Shown here: piece by piece, positions 16,243 through 24,902 of the stretch
Position numbering within the stretch: the stretch's first letter is position 1
Layout: each line of letters begins with the position of its first letter
Origin: VAZQ01 sp036406655
GTDB taxonomy: Bacteria; Pseudomonadota; Alphaproteobacteria; Rhizobiales; Xanthobacteraceae
DNA: 41,880 nt
Assembly (NCBI GenBank): GCA_036406655.1
Contig: DASXAP010000309.1
Coordinates: forward strand, 1 to 41,880
Direction: 5' to 3'
Made by a program: the position numbers and the translations under genes
The notes under the pieces: model-generated
What the model was told of the DNA's origin: nothing
What the model saw: the letters and a program-made list of their open reading frames with translations, nothing else
The model's database searches: none

Positions 16243-18000
16243 CTACAAATCGAACGTGCTGCTTTTGGCCGGCACATCCTTGAGGAGCGAAGGATCCGGG
16301 TCGGGCAGCCGCGCCCCGGAATCGTGGAACCGATTGACGATCGGGTAACGGCGGTCGCGGCCGAAATTCTTCAGCGTGACCTTGACCCCGGGAGCCGCCT
16401 GCCGCCGCTTGTACTCCGCCAGGTTGAGCATGCGTTCCACGCTCATGACCGTCCGGCGGTCGAAACCTTCCTCGATGATCTCGGCGATCGGCCGCTCGCG
16501 CTCGACCAGCCGCTCCAGGATCCGGTCGAGCACGTCGTAGGGTGGAAGCGTATCCTGGTCGGTCTGGTGCTCCCGCAGCTCCGCGCTGGGCGCGCGTACG
16601 ATGATGTTCTCGTGAATCACCTGCCCTGCCGGGCCCAGTGCGTCGCCGGGCAACCAGTCGTTGCGCAGCCGCGCCAGCCGATAGACCTCGGTCTTGTAGA
16701 GGTCCTTGACCGGATTGAAGCCGCCGTTCATGTCGCCGTACAGCGTAGCATAGCCGGTTGACATCTCCGACTTGTTGCCCGTGGTGACCACCATCAGGCC
16801 GAACTTGTTGGATATCGCCATCAGGATCGTGCCGCGTGCTCGCGACTGCAGATTCTCCTCGGTGACGTCGCGCGACTGCCCGGCAAACAGGGTCGCCAGC
16901 GACTGCTCGAGACCGCGCACCGCGCTTTCGATGGGAATGATGTTGTAGCGGACGCCGAGGGTTTGGGCGAGCGTGCCCGCGTCCCGCATCGATTCCGCCG
17001 AGGTGAACCGGTAAGGCAGCATCACGCAATGGACCCGACCGGCTCCCAGCGCATCGACGGCAAGCACCGCCGTCAATGCGGAGTCGATCCCGCCCGACAA
17101 CCCAAGCACGACACCTTTGAATCCATTCTTGTTGACGTAGTCGCGCAGTCCCAGCATGCAGGCCGAGTAATCCGCGCGGTCGCCCTGCTCGGGCGCGGCT
17201 ACGGGTCCATCGACGCAGCGCCAGCCGTTGCCGGTGCGTTCCCAGACCAGCGTCTTCACCAGCTCGCGGAATGCCGGCAGCTGGAATGCGAGCGTGCGGT
17301 CGGAATGCAGGCCGAACGAGGCTCCGTCGAAAACGAGCTCGTCCTGTCCGCCGACCTGATTCACGTAGATGATCGGCAGGTCGCTTTCGTTGATGCGCGC
17401 CACCGCCAGATTGAGCCGCACGTCATCCTTGTCGCGCGAGTAAGGCGAGCCGTTCGGCACCACCAGGATCTCGGCGCCGGTCTCGGCCAGGCATTCGACC
17501 ACGTCCTCGTAGTGGCCCCATTCGGTCCAGATATCTTCGCATATCGGAAATCCGATACGGACACCGCGGAAGCTTATCGGCCCCGGCAACGGTCCCGCTG
17601 AGAACACCCTGCGTTCGTCGAAAACCCCGTAATTCGGCAGGTTCACCTTGAATCGGACAGCGGCAATGAGGCCGCGATCGAGCAGGCAATATGCATTGTA
17701 GAGCTTGCCGTCTGCGGCCCACGGCGTGCCGATCATCAGTGCCGGGCCGCCGCCGGCGGTCTCCCGAGCCAGCTCCTCGATCCTCGCCCGGCAGGCAGCC
17801 TGCAGCGCCGGCTTGAGGACGAGATCCTCGGGCGGGTAACCGCACAGATAGAGCTCCGGAAAAGCCACGAGATCGGCGCCATCGCGGGCAGCCTCAGCCC
17901 GCGCGCGACGCGCCTTCTCGACATTGCCGGCGAGATCACCAACCGTCGGATTGAGCTGAGCAACGGCGATCGCCAGCCGATCACTCGGACGACTGTTCAT
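16243..18000 (-). CDS. nadE: glutamine-dependent NAD+ synthetase
   Basis: Last step of NAD biosynthesis: amidates nicotinic acid adenine dinucleotide with ATP and glutamine. The 585-residue protein has two domains. The N-terminal nitrilase-type glutaminase (1-~260) holds the triad Glu49 (F-P-E-L-Y-L), Lys118 (F-K-V-N-L-P-N-Y) and Cys154 (F-P-I-C-E-D-I-W). The C-terminal synthetase (~280-585) has the ATP pyrophosphatase loop SGGIDS at 302-307 and the T-T-G-N-K-S-E-M-S-T-G-Y segment. Length is typical for the glutamine-using form, so no external ammonia channel partner is needed. It is followed by the MetE-like gene 43 bp on and preceded by ~200 bp after the DAHP synthase gene. Confidence 0.95.
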   Translation of the reverse strand: MNSRPSDRLAIAVAQLNPTVGDLAGNVEKARRARAEAARDGADLVAFPELYLCGYPPEDLVLKPALQAACRARIEELARETAGGGPALMIGTPWAADGKLYNAYCLLDRGLIAAVRFKVNLPNYGVFDERRVFSAGPLPGPISFRGVRIGFPICEDIWTEWGHYEDVVECLAETGAEILVVPNGSPYSRDKDDVRLNLAVARINESDLPIIYVNQVGGQDELVFDGASFGLHSDRTLAFQLPAFRELVKTLVWERTGNGWRCVDGPVAAPEQGDRADYSACMLGLRDYVNKNGFKGVVLGLSGGIDSALTAVLAVDALGAGRVHCVMLPYRFTSAESMRDAGTLAQTLGVRYNIIPIESAVRGLEQSLATLFAGQSRDVTEENLQSRARGTILMAISNKFGLMVVTTGNKSEMSTGYATLYGDMNGGFNPVKDLYKTEVYRLARLRNDWLPGDALGPAGQVIHENIIVRAPSAELREHQTDQDTLPPYDVLDRILERLVERERPIAEIIEEGFDRRTVMSVERMLNLAEYKRRQAAPGVKVTLKNFGRDRRYPIVNRFHDSGARLPDPDPSLLKDVPAKSSTFDL

Positions 18001-18134
18001 AGGGCCTCTCTAGAGTGCCCAAGCTCAAAGTGGAAGCTCGTTCCGGCAAGCGCAATCGGTCACAGCAGCCCGAAGCGCACGGCGAGGGCAAGCAGCCAGG
18101 CAAGTCCGGCGACCGCCACAGGGGTGAGCCCGAC

Positions 18135-18157
18135 AGCGGCCGGCCCCGATGGCCGCT
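18135..18157 (-). terminator. possible terminator after the DAHP synthase gene
   Basis: Arms AGCGGCC and GGCCGCT with a nine-base loop, about 40 to 63 bases downstream of the DAHP synthase stop on the minus strand. The stem is GC-rich, but no T-run follows. It lies in the 197-bp gap before nadE, which otherwise shows no supportable gene. Confidence 0.35.
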
Positions 18158-18197
18158 CGGCATCCGAGCATCGATGCGGTTGCTCCCCTCGTGCGCG

Positions 18198-19604
18198 CTA
18201 AAGCCCCGCCGCCGCGGGCAGCGGGCGCAACTTGGCGGTACGCTCGGCCTTGAGGAGATCGGCCAGGAGGAACGCGAGGTCGATGGACTGCTCCGCATTG
18301 AGCCGCGGATCGCAGACGGTGTGATAGCGGTCCTTGAAGTCGGCATCGGTGATCATGCGCGCGCCGCCCGTGCATTCGGCGACATTCTGGCCGGTCATCT
18401 CAAGGTGAACCCCGCCGCCGTGGGTTCCTTCGGCCCGGTGCACTGCGAAGAATGTCTTCACCTCGGAGAGGATGCGATCGAACGGTCGCGTCTTGTAGCC
18501 ATTCTCCGAAGTGACGGTGTTGCCGTGCATCGGGTCGCAGGACCACAGCACGATCCTGCCCTCGCGCTCGACCGCGCGGATCATCGCCGGCAACTGATCG
18601 CCGACCTTGTCGGAGCCGAGTCGCACGATCAACGTCAATCGGCCCGCTTCGTTCTCGGGGTTGAGGATCTCGATCAGGCGCAACAGCTCATCGATCTTGG
18701 TCGACGGGCCGCATTTGAGCCCGAGCGGATTGGCGATGCCACGGCAGAACTCGACATGCGCATGGTCGGGTTGACGGGTGCGGTCGCCGATCCACAGCAT
18801 GTGGGCGGAGGTGCAGCAGAAGCTGCCAGGATGGGTTGAATCCTCGCGCGTCATCGCCTCCTCGTAGCCGAGCAGCAGCGCCTCGTGGCTGGTGTAGAAA
18901 TCCGTGCTCTTGAGCTCGGGGTGGCTCTCGAGGTCGAGCCCACAGGCCTGCATGAACCCCAGCGCCTCGGAAATGCGGTCGGCCAGCTCCTCGTAGTGGT
19001 GTGACTGCGGCGAGTCCTTGACGAAGCCGAGCGTCCACTGCCGCACGTTGGCGAGGTTGGCATATCCGCCGTGGACGAAGGCGCGCAACAGGTTCAGCGT
19101 GGCCGCCGAATGTCGGTAGGCCTCGATCTGGCGCGCCGGATCGGGCCGCCGGGCCTCGGCGGTGAACTCCACGCCGTTGATGACATCGCCACGGTAGCTG
19201 GGCAGCTCCTTTCCGTCCTTCTTCTCGACCGGCGAGGTGCGCGGCTTGGCAAACTGCCCCGCGATCCGGCCGACCTTCACCACCGGCAAAGCGGCAGCAT
19301 AGGTCAGCACAACCGCCATCTGCAGGATGACGCGGAGAAAATCACGGATGTTGTTGGCGCTGACATTGTTGGCGCTCGGCTCGGTGAAGCTCTCGGCGCA
19401 GTCGCCGCCCTGCAGCAGGAAACCCTCGCCCCTGGCAACCCGGCCGAGCGCCTTCTTGAGGTTACGCGCTTCGCCGGCAAAGACCAGCGGCGGAAAGCTC
19501 GCGAGCTGCGCCTCAACTGCAGCGAGTGCGGCCTTGTCGGGGTAGTCCGGAACCTGCTGGATCGGCTTCCTGCGCCAGCTGTTGCGTGTCCAACGCTCGG
19601 GCAT
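18198..19604 (-). CDS. aroG: class II 3-deoxy-7-phosphoheptulonate synthase
   Basis: First step of the shikimate pathway: condenses phosphoenolpyruvate and erythrose 4-phosphate to DAHP. The 468-residue protein is the plant-like class II form (AroAII). Landmarks are Q-x2-P-D-Y-P near the start, the phosphate/PEP region G-F-L-L-Q-G-G-D-C-A-E-S-F, R-I-A-G-Q-F-A-K-P-R, L-W-I-G-D-R-T-R-Q, G-I-A-N-P-L-G-L-K-C-G-P-S, S-C-D-P-M-H-G-N-T and the terminal E-C-T-G-G with D-P-R-L-N-A-E-Q-S. The metal-binding Cys, His, Glu and Asp are all present. Members are often inhibited by aromatic amino acids, which cannot be judged here. It lies between gor and nadE on the minus strand, 176 bp after gor. Confidence 0.95.
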   Translation of the reverse strand: MPERWTRNSWRRKPIQQVPDYPDKAALAAVEAQLASFPPLVFAGEARNLKKALGRVARGEGFLLQGGDCAESFTEPSANNVSANNIRDFLRVILQMAVVLTYAAALPVVKVGRIAGQFAKPRTSPVEKKDGKELPSYRGDVINGVEFTAEARRPDPARQIEAYRHSAATLNLLRAFVHGGYANLANVRQWTLGFVKDSPQSHHYEELADRISEALGFMQACGLDLESHPELKSTDFYTSHEALLLGYEEAMTREDSTHPGSFCCTSAHMLWIGDRTRQPDHAHVEFCRGIANPLGLKCGPSTKIDELLRLIEILNPENEAGRLTLIVRLGSDKVGDQLPAMIRAVEREGRIVLWSCDPMHGNTVTSENGYKTRPFDRILSEVKTFFAVHRAEGTHGGGVHLEMTGQNVAECTGGARMITDADFKDRYHTVCDPRLNAEQSIDLAFLLADLLKAERTAKLRPLPAAAGL

Positions 19605-19780
19605 GGGGCTGCCCTCCGGTAGCTGAGCCCGAATACGGGCACTGTTTCATCGTCCCGAGCTTATACACGACGGCAACGGCTGATCGCCAGCCCAGGAGGC
19701 CCCGGCGGCTGCGCAGCGCAACGGGGGAAAACGGCCGGGCGGCAGATCGGCTGGCCGGCTGCAACGCTCCCGGCTTGACG

Positions 19781-21157
19781 CTACTTGGCCGTCTCGGGCC
19801 GGTAGCTCAGGGCCTTTTCCCGCAGGGTGACAAGCTCCTCCGCCGCGGTCGGATGCACGGCCATGACCGCGTCGAAGTCGGTTTTGGTGGCCTTCATCTT
19901 CACGGCGATCCCGACCAGCTGGATCATCTCCGCCGCATCCGGCCCGACGATGTGGCATCCCACGACCTGGTTCGTTTCCCCGTCGACCACAAGCTTGAAG
20001 AAGGCACGGCTGTCGCGCCCAGCCAGCGAGAGCTTCATCGGCCGAAACGAGGTCTTGTAGATGTCGACCTTGCTCAGCCGCTCGCATGCCTGCGTCTCGG
20101 TCAGCCCAATGGCGCCGACCTCGGGCTCGGAGAACACCGCAGTAGGCACATTGACGTGGTCAACTGCCGTCGGCTTCGTGCCAAATACCGTGTCGGCGAA
20201 TGCATGGCCTTCGCGGATAGCGACCGGCGTGAGGTTCACCCGGTTGGTGACGTCGCCAATGGCATGGATGCTCGGGACCGAGGACTGCGACAGCGCATCA
20301 ACGGCGATCCCGCCTCTCTCGGCGTAACGCACCCCGGCCGCCTCCAAGCCAAGCCCCTTCACGTTCGGCCAGCGGCCGATCGCGAACATGACCTTTTCGC
20401 TCTCGTAGGTGCTGCCGTCGGACAGCGTGGCGCTGAAGGTGGCCTGCCGCTTCTCTACCGCCCGGACCGTCCGGCCGCAGACGACATTGATGCCGCGCCG
20501 CTCCATTTCCGAGCGAAGATGGGCGCGAACGTCGTCATCGAACCCGCGCAGGATGTTCTCACCGCGATAGACGAGCGTCACCCGCGAGCCGAGCCCGCTG
20601 AAGATGCCGGCGAACTCGACCGCAATGTAGCCGCCGCCCTGGATCAGAATCCGTTGGGGCAATTGCTCGAGGTGGAAAGCCTCGTTGGAGGAGATCACGT
20701 GCTCAATCCCGGGAATTTCCGGGCCATGATGCGGGTGGGCGCCGGTGGCAATCAGAATGTGACGCGCACGCACGCGCTGCCCCGTGGAGACGAGACGAAC
20801 GGTGTTCGCGTCCTCGAGCACGGCGCGACTCTTGGCGAGCTCCACGCCGGCGCGTTCGAGGGTGGTGGTGTAAGCGAGCTCGAGCCGGGCAATTTCACGG
20901 TCCTTGTTGGCGATCAGCTTCTCCCATTGAAAGACCGGCTCCTCGACGGTCCATCCGTAGCCGGCAGCATCCTCGAACTCGTCTGCGAAGCGCGCGGCAT
21001 AGACCAGGAGCTTCTTGGGGACGCAGCCGCGGATCACGCAGGTGCCGCCGACGCGGAATTCCTCGGCGACCATGACCCGCGCGCCGTGGCCCGCCGCGAT
21101 CCGCGCGGCGCGCACCCCGCCCGACCCGGCGCCGATGACGAAGAGATCGAAATCCAT
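19781..21157 (-). CDS. gor: glutathione-disulfide reductase
   Basis: NADPH-dependent flavoenzyme that reduces glutathione disulfide in the cytoplasm. The 458-residue protein has the FAD-binding GAGSGG at 9-14, the redox-active C40-V-I-R-G-C45 (G-G-T-C-V-I-R-G-C-V-P-K-K), the second nucleotide motif G-G-G-Y-I-A-V-E-F-A-G, the FAD segment H-A-I-G-D-V and the catalytic base His in V-H-P-T-A-A-E-E near the C-terminus. The V-Y-R-G-E-N-I-L-R-G pattern after the second Rossmann motif has the Arg residues that favour NADPH. ATG 21157 is chosen; the frame is open 12 codons more. It follows the DUF2059 gene by 76 bp. Glutathione recycled here would serve the four GST-fold proteins in the window. Confidence 0.95.
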   Translation of the reverse strand: MDFDLFVIGAGSGGVRAARIAAGHGARVMVAEEFRVGGTCVIRGCVPKKLLVYAARFADEFEDAAGYGWTVEEPVFQWEKLIANKDREIARLELAYTTTLERAGVELAKSRAVLEDANTVRLVSTGQRVRARHILIATGAHPHHGPEIPGIEHVISSNEAFHLEQLPQRILIQGGGYIAVEFAGIFSGLGSRVTLVYRGENILRGFDDDVRAHLRSEMERRGINVVCGRTVRAVEKRQATFSATLSDGSTYESEKVMFAIGRWPNVKGLGLEAAGVRYAERGGIAVDALSQSSVPSIHAIGDVTNRVNLTPVAIREGHAFADTVFGTKPTAVDHVNVPTAVFSEPEVGAIGLTETQACERLSKVDIYKTSFRPMKLSLAGRDSRAFFKLVVDGETNQVVGCHIVGPDAAEMIQLVGIAVKMKATKTDFDAVMAVHPTAAEELVTLREKALSYRPETAK

Positions 21158-21233
21158 GAGATCAGATGTCGGCTGCCGGAGATCGCGAATCAAGCGGCCC
21201 GCCTGCAGCTGCCTTCCGCCCCCGAGATCCGGA

Positions 21234-21743
21234 TCAGATCTCGTGGCCGCGTTTCTTCATCTCTACACGGAACTTGCCGAGGACCTCTTCGGACAGGCGG
21301 TTCGCCCAGACCTGCGCATTTCTCATGGTTTCATCCACCACGATTGCCTCCTGGTCGACGAGCTTCCGGCCGAGGGGAGACTTGTAGAAGGCAAGCGCGT
21401 CCTTGAGCTCTTCGACGGTGAAGCGGGTGGCATAGAGCTTGGCAGCTTCCTCCAGCAGCTCCGAGCTGCGTGGACCATATTCCGTGCGCAGTTGCGCGGC
21501 TACTTCACCCAGATCCTTCCCAAGCATCGGGTTGGTGCGGAGCAGAATGGCGCGCGCTTGCTCGATGACTCCCGGCACGATCGGCTCGAACACCGCGGCA
21601 GCGCCCTTCACGGTGATCAGCTCCTTGGCCGTCGCGATCGCCGCAGCCGATGGTTGCTGCGACCCGGCAGGACGAGCAGGCATGACGAAGGCGACCACGA
21701 ATATTGCCGCGGCGAGGGATCGCACGGCTGGATGGGCGAGCAT
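21234..21743 (-). CDS. DUF2059 domain-containing exported protein
   Basis: A 169-residue protein with a signal peptide (M-L-A-H-P-A-V-R-S-L then a hydrophobic core, likely cut after P-A-G-S or nearby). The mature part is helical and carries the DUF2059 pattern: I-V-P-G-V-I-E-Q-A-R, a long acidic helix, Y-A-T-R-F-T-V-E-E-L-K-D-A-L-A-F-Y-K-S-P-L-G-R-K-L. Function is unknown; proteins of this family are periplasmic. ATG 21743 is preceded by AGAGGAGG five bases away, which decides it over the in-frame ATG at 21761. It lies between rpiA and gor, same strand, gaps of 57 and 76 bp. An 18-bp tandem repeat sits just upstream. Confidence 0.86.
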   Translation of the reverse strand: MLAHPAVRSLAAAIFVVAFVMPARPAGSQQPSAAAIATAKELITVKGAAAVFEPIVPGVIEQARAILLRTNPMLGKDLGEVAAQLRTEYGPRSSELLEEAAKLYATRFTVEELKDALAFYKSPLGRKLVDQEAIVVDETMRNAQVWANRLSEEVLGKFRVEMKKRGHEI

Positions 21744-21759
21744 GGAGACCTCCTCTTGC

Positions 21760-21795
21760 ATGTATCCGTGCGCATCAATGTATCCATGCGCATCG
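21760..21795. repeat. two tandem 18-bp repeats upstream of the DUF2059 gene
   Basis: Two head-to-tail copies of ATGTATCCRTGCGCATCR, matching at 16 of 18 positions, fill most of the 57-bp gap between rpiA and the DUF2059 gene. They lie directly upstream of its ribosome-binding site. They could be a duplicated operator or a slippage product. Confidence 0.7.
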
Positions 21796-21800
21796 GTCGT

Positions 21801-22499
21801 TCACGATCGCTCGACAACGCGAACACCGTTCGAACCGGCAATAACGGCGGCCTGTGCGAGGCCGATGAAAAGCCCGTGCTCGACCACGCCAGCAATCCGG
21901 TCGAGACGATCCGCGAGTGATTTCGGATCGGCGATCCGCTCGAGCGCGGCATCAAGTATCCAGTGCCCGCCATCCGTGACGAAAGCGTGGCCGTCCTTGC
22001 TCCGCCGCAGCAGCGCGGGCCCGCTGCAGCCTGCGGCCGCGGCCGCGGCTTCCACCGCACGGCGCGTCGCTGCCAAGCCAAACGACACCACCTCCAGCGG
22101 CAGCGGAAATCGCCCCAGCGCTGACACCCATTTGGACTCGTCGGCTATGACGATCAGCCGAGCAGACGCCGTGGCGACGATCTTCTCGCGCAGCAGCGCG
22201 CCGCCGCCGCCTTTGATCAGGCTCAGGTCCGGCCCGATCTCGTCGGCGCCGTCGATCGTGAGGTCGAGCTGCGGGGTCTGATCGAGCGTCGTGAGCGGCA
22301 CACCCAGCCGCTCCGCATCCTTCCGGGTTGCCTCGGAGGTGGGAACCCCGATCACTTCAAGGCCGGCGCGCACCCGTTCCGCCAGGAGCTCGACGAAGTG
22401 CTTCGCAGTCGATCCAGACCCTAAGCCGAGCCGCATCCCCGGACGGACAAGCTCGACTGCGTAGGCGGCGGCAGCGCGCTTCTGCGCTTCCAGATCCAT
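21801..22499 (-). CDS. rpiA: ribose-5-phosphate isomerase A
   Basis: Interconverts ribose 5-phosphate and ribulose 5-phosphate in the non-oxidative pentose phosphate pathway. The 232-residue protein has G-L-G-S-G-S-T-A near residues 25-32 for phosphate binding, T-I-D-G-A-D-E-I and L-I-K-G-G-G-G-A-L-L-R-E-K with the catalytic Asp, Lys and Glu, and D-E-S-K-W. Length is standard. It is first in a minus-strand run with the DUF2059 gene and gor, and divergent from gph across 171 bp; this order is familiar in Hyphomicrobiales. Confidence 0.95.
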   Translation of the reverse strand: MDLEAQKRAAAAYAVELVRPGMRLGLGSGSTAKHFVELLAERVRAGLEVIGVPTSEATRKDAERLGVPLTTLDQTPQLDLTIDGADEIGPDLSLIKGGGGALLREKIVATASARLIVIADESKWVSALGRFPLPLEVVSFGLAATRRAVEAAAAAAGCSGPALLRRSKDGHAFVTDGGHWILDAALERIADPKSLADRLDRIAGVVEHGLFIGLAQAAVIAGSNGVRVVERS

Positions 22500-22588
22500 T
22501 ACAACTGAGAGCGATTGGGCGGCTAAGCTGCACCCGCGGCAAGCTCGTGCCTCTATCTAGCCTCGTTTCGCAGGCGAGCATAGTCGAG

Positions 22589-22601
22589 TCAACCTGGTTG
22601 A
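22589..22601. promoter_or_regulatory. 13-bp palindrome between rpiA and gph
   Basis: TCAACC and GGTTGA are exact inverted arms around one central T, in the divergent promoter region, 90 bp from the rpiA start and 70 bp from the gph start. A regulator site is possible; there is no second copy nearby that I can see. Confidence 0.3.
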
Positions 22602-22670
22602 GGGTACCCGCTGCATCTTTGCCGGGCGGCAGGCTTGCTTCCCCATGACACAGCCGATCAGCGAGCGCGG

Positions 22671-23372
22671 ATGATGGCTCCCCTGGTAGTCTTCGATTTG
22701 GACGGCACGCTCGTCGACACAGCCCCGGATCTGGTGGCGGCTCTCAACGTGGTCTTTGCCAATGAGGGGCTGCGGCCAGTGACGTACGCCGCCGCTCGTA
22801 ACCTGGTCGGCGGCGGGGCACGCGCAATGATCGAACGCGGGCTCGACACAGCGGGACGCAAGCTTGCCTCCGCACAGGTCGACCGCATGGTAGCGGATTT
22901 CATTGCCTACTACGCGGCGCATATTGCCGATGAATCGCAGCCGTTTCCGGGGCTGACCGACGCGCTCGAGACGCTGGCGAGCGAGGGCTGTCTGCTGGCG
23001 GTCTGCACCAACAAGCTCGAACGGCTGGCGGCACGGCTGCTCGATGAGCTGGATCTGAGCCGGCGTTTCGTCGCGATTTGTGGAGCGGACACGTTCGGCG
23101 TGCAAAAACCTCATCCGGAATTGCTGCGGCGCACCATAGCGCTTGCGAAAGGACGGGATAGTGCTGCCGTCATGGTCGGGGATTCCGCCACCGATATCGC
23201 CATGGCGCGGGCCGCCGGCGTCCCGGTCGTGGCCGTCGATTTCGGCTACAGCGAGGTGCCGGTTGGCCAATTCGCACCGGATCGGGTGATCAGCACCCTC
23301 AACGAGCTGAGGGATGCCGTTTTCGCGCTTGCCCCTCGGACGCCCGGGCCAACGCGATTGGTCAGAAGCTGA
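22671..23372 (+). CDS. gph: phosphoglycolate phosphatase, HAD family
   Basis: Dephosphorylates 2-phosphoglycolate, from DNA repair or photorespiration-like metabolism. The 233-residue HAD hydrolase has motif I D9-L-D11-G-T-L-V-D-T with nucleophile Asp9, a helical cap, motif II C-T-N-K, motif III Lys in K-P-H-P-E-L-L and motif IV V-G-D-S-A-T-D. Q-K-P-H-P and the cap length fit Gph rather than a generic HAD protein. ATG 22671 is used, with another ATG directly after; an upstream TTG (22635) in frame is less likely. It is divergent from rpiA and followed by a 335-bp gap before moaA. Confidence 0.91.
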   Translation: MMAPLVVFDLDGTLVDTAPDLVAALNVVFANEGLRPVTYAAARNLVGGGARAMIERGLDTAGRKLASAQVDRMVADFIAYYAAHIADESQPFPGLTDALETLASEGCLLAVCTNKLERLAARLLDELDLSRRFVAICGADTFGVQKPHPELLRRTIALAKGRDSAAVMVGDSATDIAMARAAGVPVVAVDFGYSEVPVGQFAPDRVISTLNELRDAVFALAPRTPGPTRLVRS

Positions 23373-23707
23373 CCCGCCCAACTCCGGCAAGGACCCTCCT
23401 GCCGCACCCCCGGGCGAGCTGACTCTGCAGCCTCGGTGGCGGCCGCTCCGCCGGCTCCGGCCGTCACGCCGACGACCGGGTAGAGTCCGCGGTATCGGCG
23501 ACGCAGTAGCCTGGCCGGCCCGCTAGAAGCAGCCATTTCTGCACGGTCGCTGCGGCGCTCCCGTCGGCCCTGCGGCATCAATGGGCTGCACCGGCTGGAC
23601 GGTCTGGCCTACTTCGGCCAGAATTCCCATATCCGAACCACCTGACCCGAGCGCCGGGCGGGCGCGGCTGGCGCTTCCCTGGCCGCCGCGGGAGCTTGCA
23701 GAGGAAA
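23373..23707. other. 335-bp gap between gph and moaA
   Basis: No convincing gene. A minus-strand frame of 79 codons (23523-23762) overlaps the moaA start, has no recognisable fold and no ribosome-binding site. A hairpin with arms TCTGGCC and GGCCAGA (23603-23609 and 23616-23622) lies 86 bp upstream of moaA and could be in its leader. I do not recognise the molybdenum-cofactor riboswitch structure. Confidence 0.5.
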
Positions 23708-24751
23708 ATGAGCGGCGACGCGCGACATCCAACGTTCGAGGGCAAGACGGCAATGCCTGCACTGGTCGATCCTTTTGGACGCGCCATCACCTATCTGCGC
23801 GTCTCGGTTACCGACCGGTGCGACTTCCGCTGCGTTTATTGCATGTCCGAGAACATGTCATTCTTGCCGAAAGCTCATCTGCTTTCGCTCGAGGAGCTCG
23901 ATCGGCTGTGCAGCGCGTTCATCGCCCGCGGGGTGCGCAAGCTTCGACTGACCGGAGGAGAGCCGCTGGTGCGGCGCGGCATCCTCACGCTGGTCAGCTC
24001 GCTCTCGCGTCATCTTGCCGCCGGAACGCTCGAGGAGCTGACGCTGACCACCAACGGCTCGCAGCTCACCAGATACGCACGCGACCTCGCCGGCTGCGGC
24101 GTGCGACGCATCAATGTCTCCCTCGATACGCTCGACCCCGAGAAGTTCCGCGCGATCACTCGCTGGGGCGACCTGGACAAGGTCCTTTCCGGCATCGATG
24201 CGGCTCTGGCCGCCGGTCTCAAGGTCAAGATCAACGCCGTGGCGCTGAAGGGGGTCAACGAGGACGAGTTCCCGACGCTCTTGCAATGGGCGCACGGCCG
24301 CGGCATGGACCTCACGCTGATCGAGGTGATGCCGCTCGGAGACGTGGGCGAACAGCGGCTCGACCAGTATTTGCCTCTCTCCATCGTGCGAGCTGGTCTG
24401 GCCGAACGCTTCACTTTGCACGAGACCGATTACCGCACGGGCGGCCCTGCGCGATACGTTCACGTGGCCGAGACCTCGGGGCGGCTCGGCTTCATCACTC
24501 CGCTCACTCACAATTTCTGCGAATCCTGCAATCGGGTGCGGGTGACCTGCACCGGCACCCTGTATATGTGCCTCGGCCAGGAGGACGCTGCCGACCTGCG
24601 CACGCCGTTGCGGGCGTCCGAGGGCAATGAGCTGCTCGACGCCGCGATCTCGGAAGCGATCGCGCGCAAGCCCAAGGGCCACGATTTCGTGATCGACCGC
24701 CGACATCGGCGGCCCGCGGTGTCCCGGCATATGAGCGTGACCGGCGGCTGA
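23708..24751 (+). CDS. moaA: GTP 3',8-cyclase
   Basis: Radical-SAM enzyme that, with MoaC, turns GTP into cyclic pyranopterin phosphate, the first step of molybdenum cofactor synthesis. The 347-residue protein has the SAM cluster motif C38-D-F-R-C42-V-Y-C45, the T-G-G-E-P-L-V-R segment and the second 4Fe-4S site C-E-S-C-N-R-V-R-V-T-C near the C-terminus, followed by another Cys in L-Y-M-C. It ends with the double-Gly tail (V-T-G-G) needed for activity in the family. ATG 23708 follows AGAGGAAA closely; ATG 23753 is a shorter option matching more conserved sequence. No other moa genes are adjacent. A hairpin is built around its stop codon. Confidence 0.94.
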   Translation: MSGDARHPTFEGKTAMPALVDPFGRAITYLRVSVTDRCDFRCVYCMSENMSFLPKAHLLSLEELDRLCSAFIARGVRKLRLTGGEPLVRRGILTLVSSLSRHLAAGTLEELTLTTNGSQLTRYARDLAGCGVRRINVSLDTLDPEKFRAITRWGDLDKVLSGIDAALAAGLKVKINAVALKGVNEDEFPTLLQWAHGRGMDLTLIEVMPLGDVGEQRLDQYLPLSIVRAGLAERFTLHETDYRTGGPARYVHVAETSGRLGFITPLTHNFCESCNRVRVTCTGTLYMCLGQEDAADLRTPLRASEGNELLDAAISEAIARKPKGHDFVIDRRHRRPAVSRHMSVTGG

Positions 24752-24788
24752 GCCGCCGGTCGGCGGCCGAAGCAAAGCCCGTTTTTTT
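24740..24788 (+). terminator. terminator-like hairpins spanning the moaA stop codon
   Basis: ACCGGCGGC (24740-24748) and GCCGCCGGT (24752-24760) are exact inverted arms whose three-base loop is the moaA stop codon TGA. A second, exclusive hairpin pairs GCCGCCG with CGGCGGC (24752-24767). A run of seven T follows at 24782-24788. Together these suggest a terminator or a processing signal, though the spacing to the T-run is longer than normal. Confidence 0.5.
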
Positions 24789-24902
24789 GCCGATTGACGC
24801 CGGCTTCCCGGTCTAGGAAGGTCTCGACCGGCATTCGCGGCGTGCCGAAGCTCGAACCGATCCAGGTTGGCCGCCAATCTCGAGCTCCGAGGGGACCGGC
24901 GC

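Noticed and set aside
18001..18197. Possible short membrane-like frame after the DAHP synthase stop (V-A-V-A-G-L-A-W-L-L-A-L-A-V-R-F-G-L-L)
   Set aside because: The hydrophobic stretch has no ATG and no ribosome-binding site in frame, and the only GTG would give a ~19-residue peptide.
19526..21406. 626-codon open frame antisense to gor and the start of the DAHP synthase gene
   Set aside because: Its length comes from high GC3 in gor; composition is Asp/His/Arg-rich, and it runs through two clear genes on the other strand.
23603..23622. Molybdenum cofactor riboswitch upstream of moaA
   Set aside because: A seven-base hairpin is present, but I do not see the multi-stem conserved core of that riboswitch.
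23523..23762. 79-codon minus-strand frame between gph and moaA
   Set aside because: It overlaps the moaA start region, lacks a ribosome-binding site and has no recognisable pattern.
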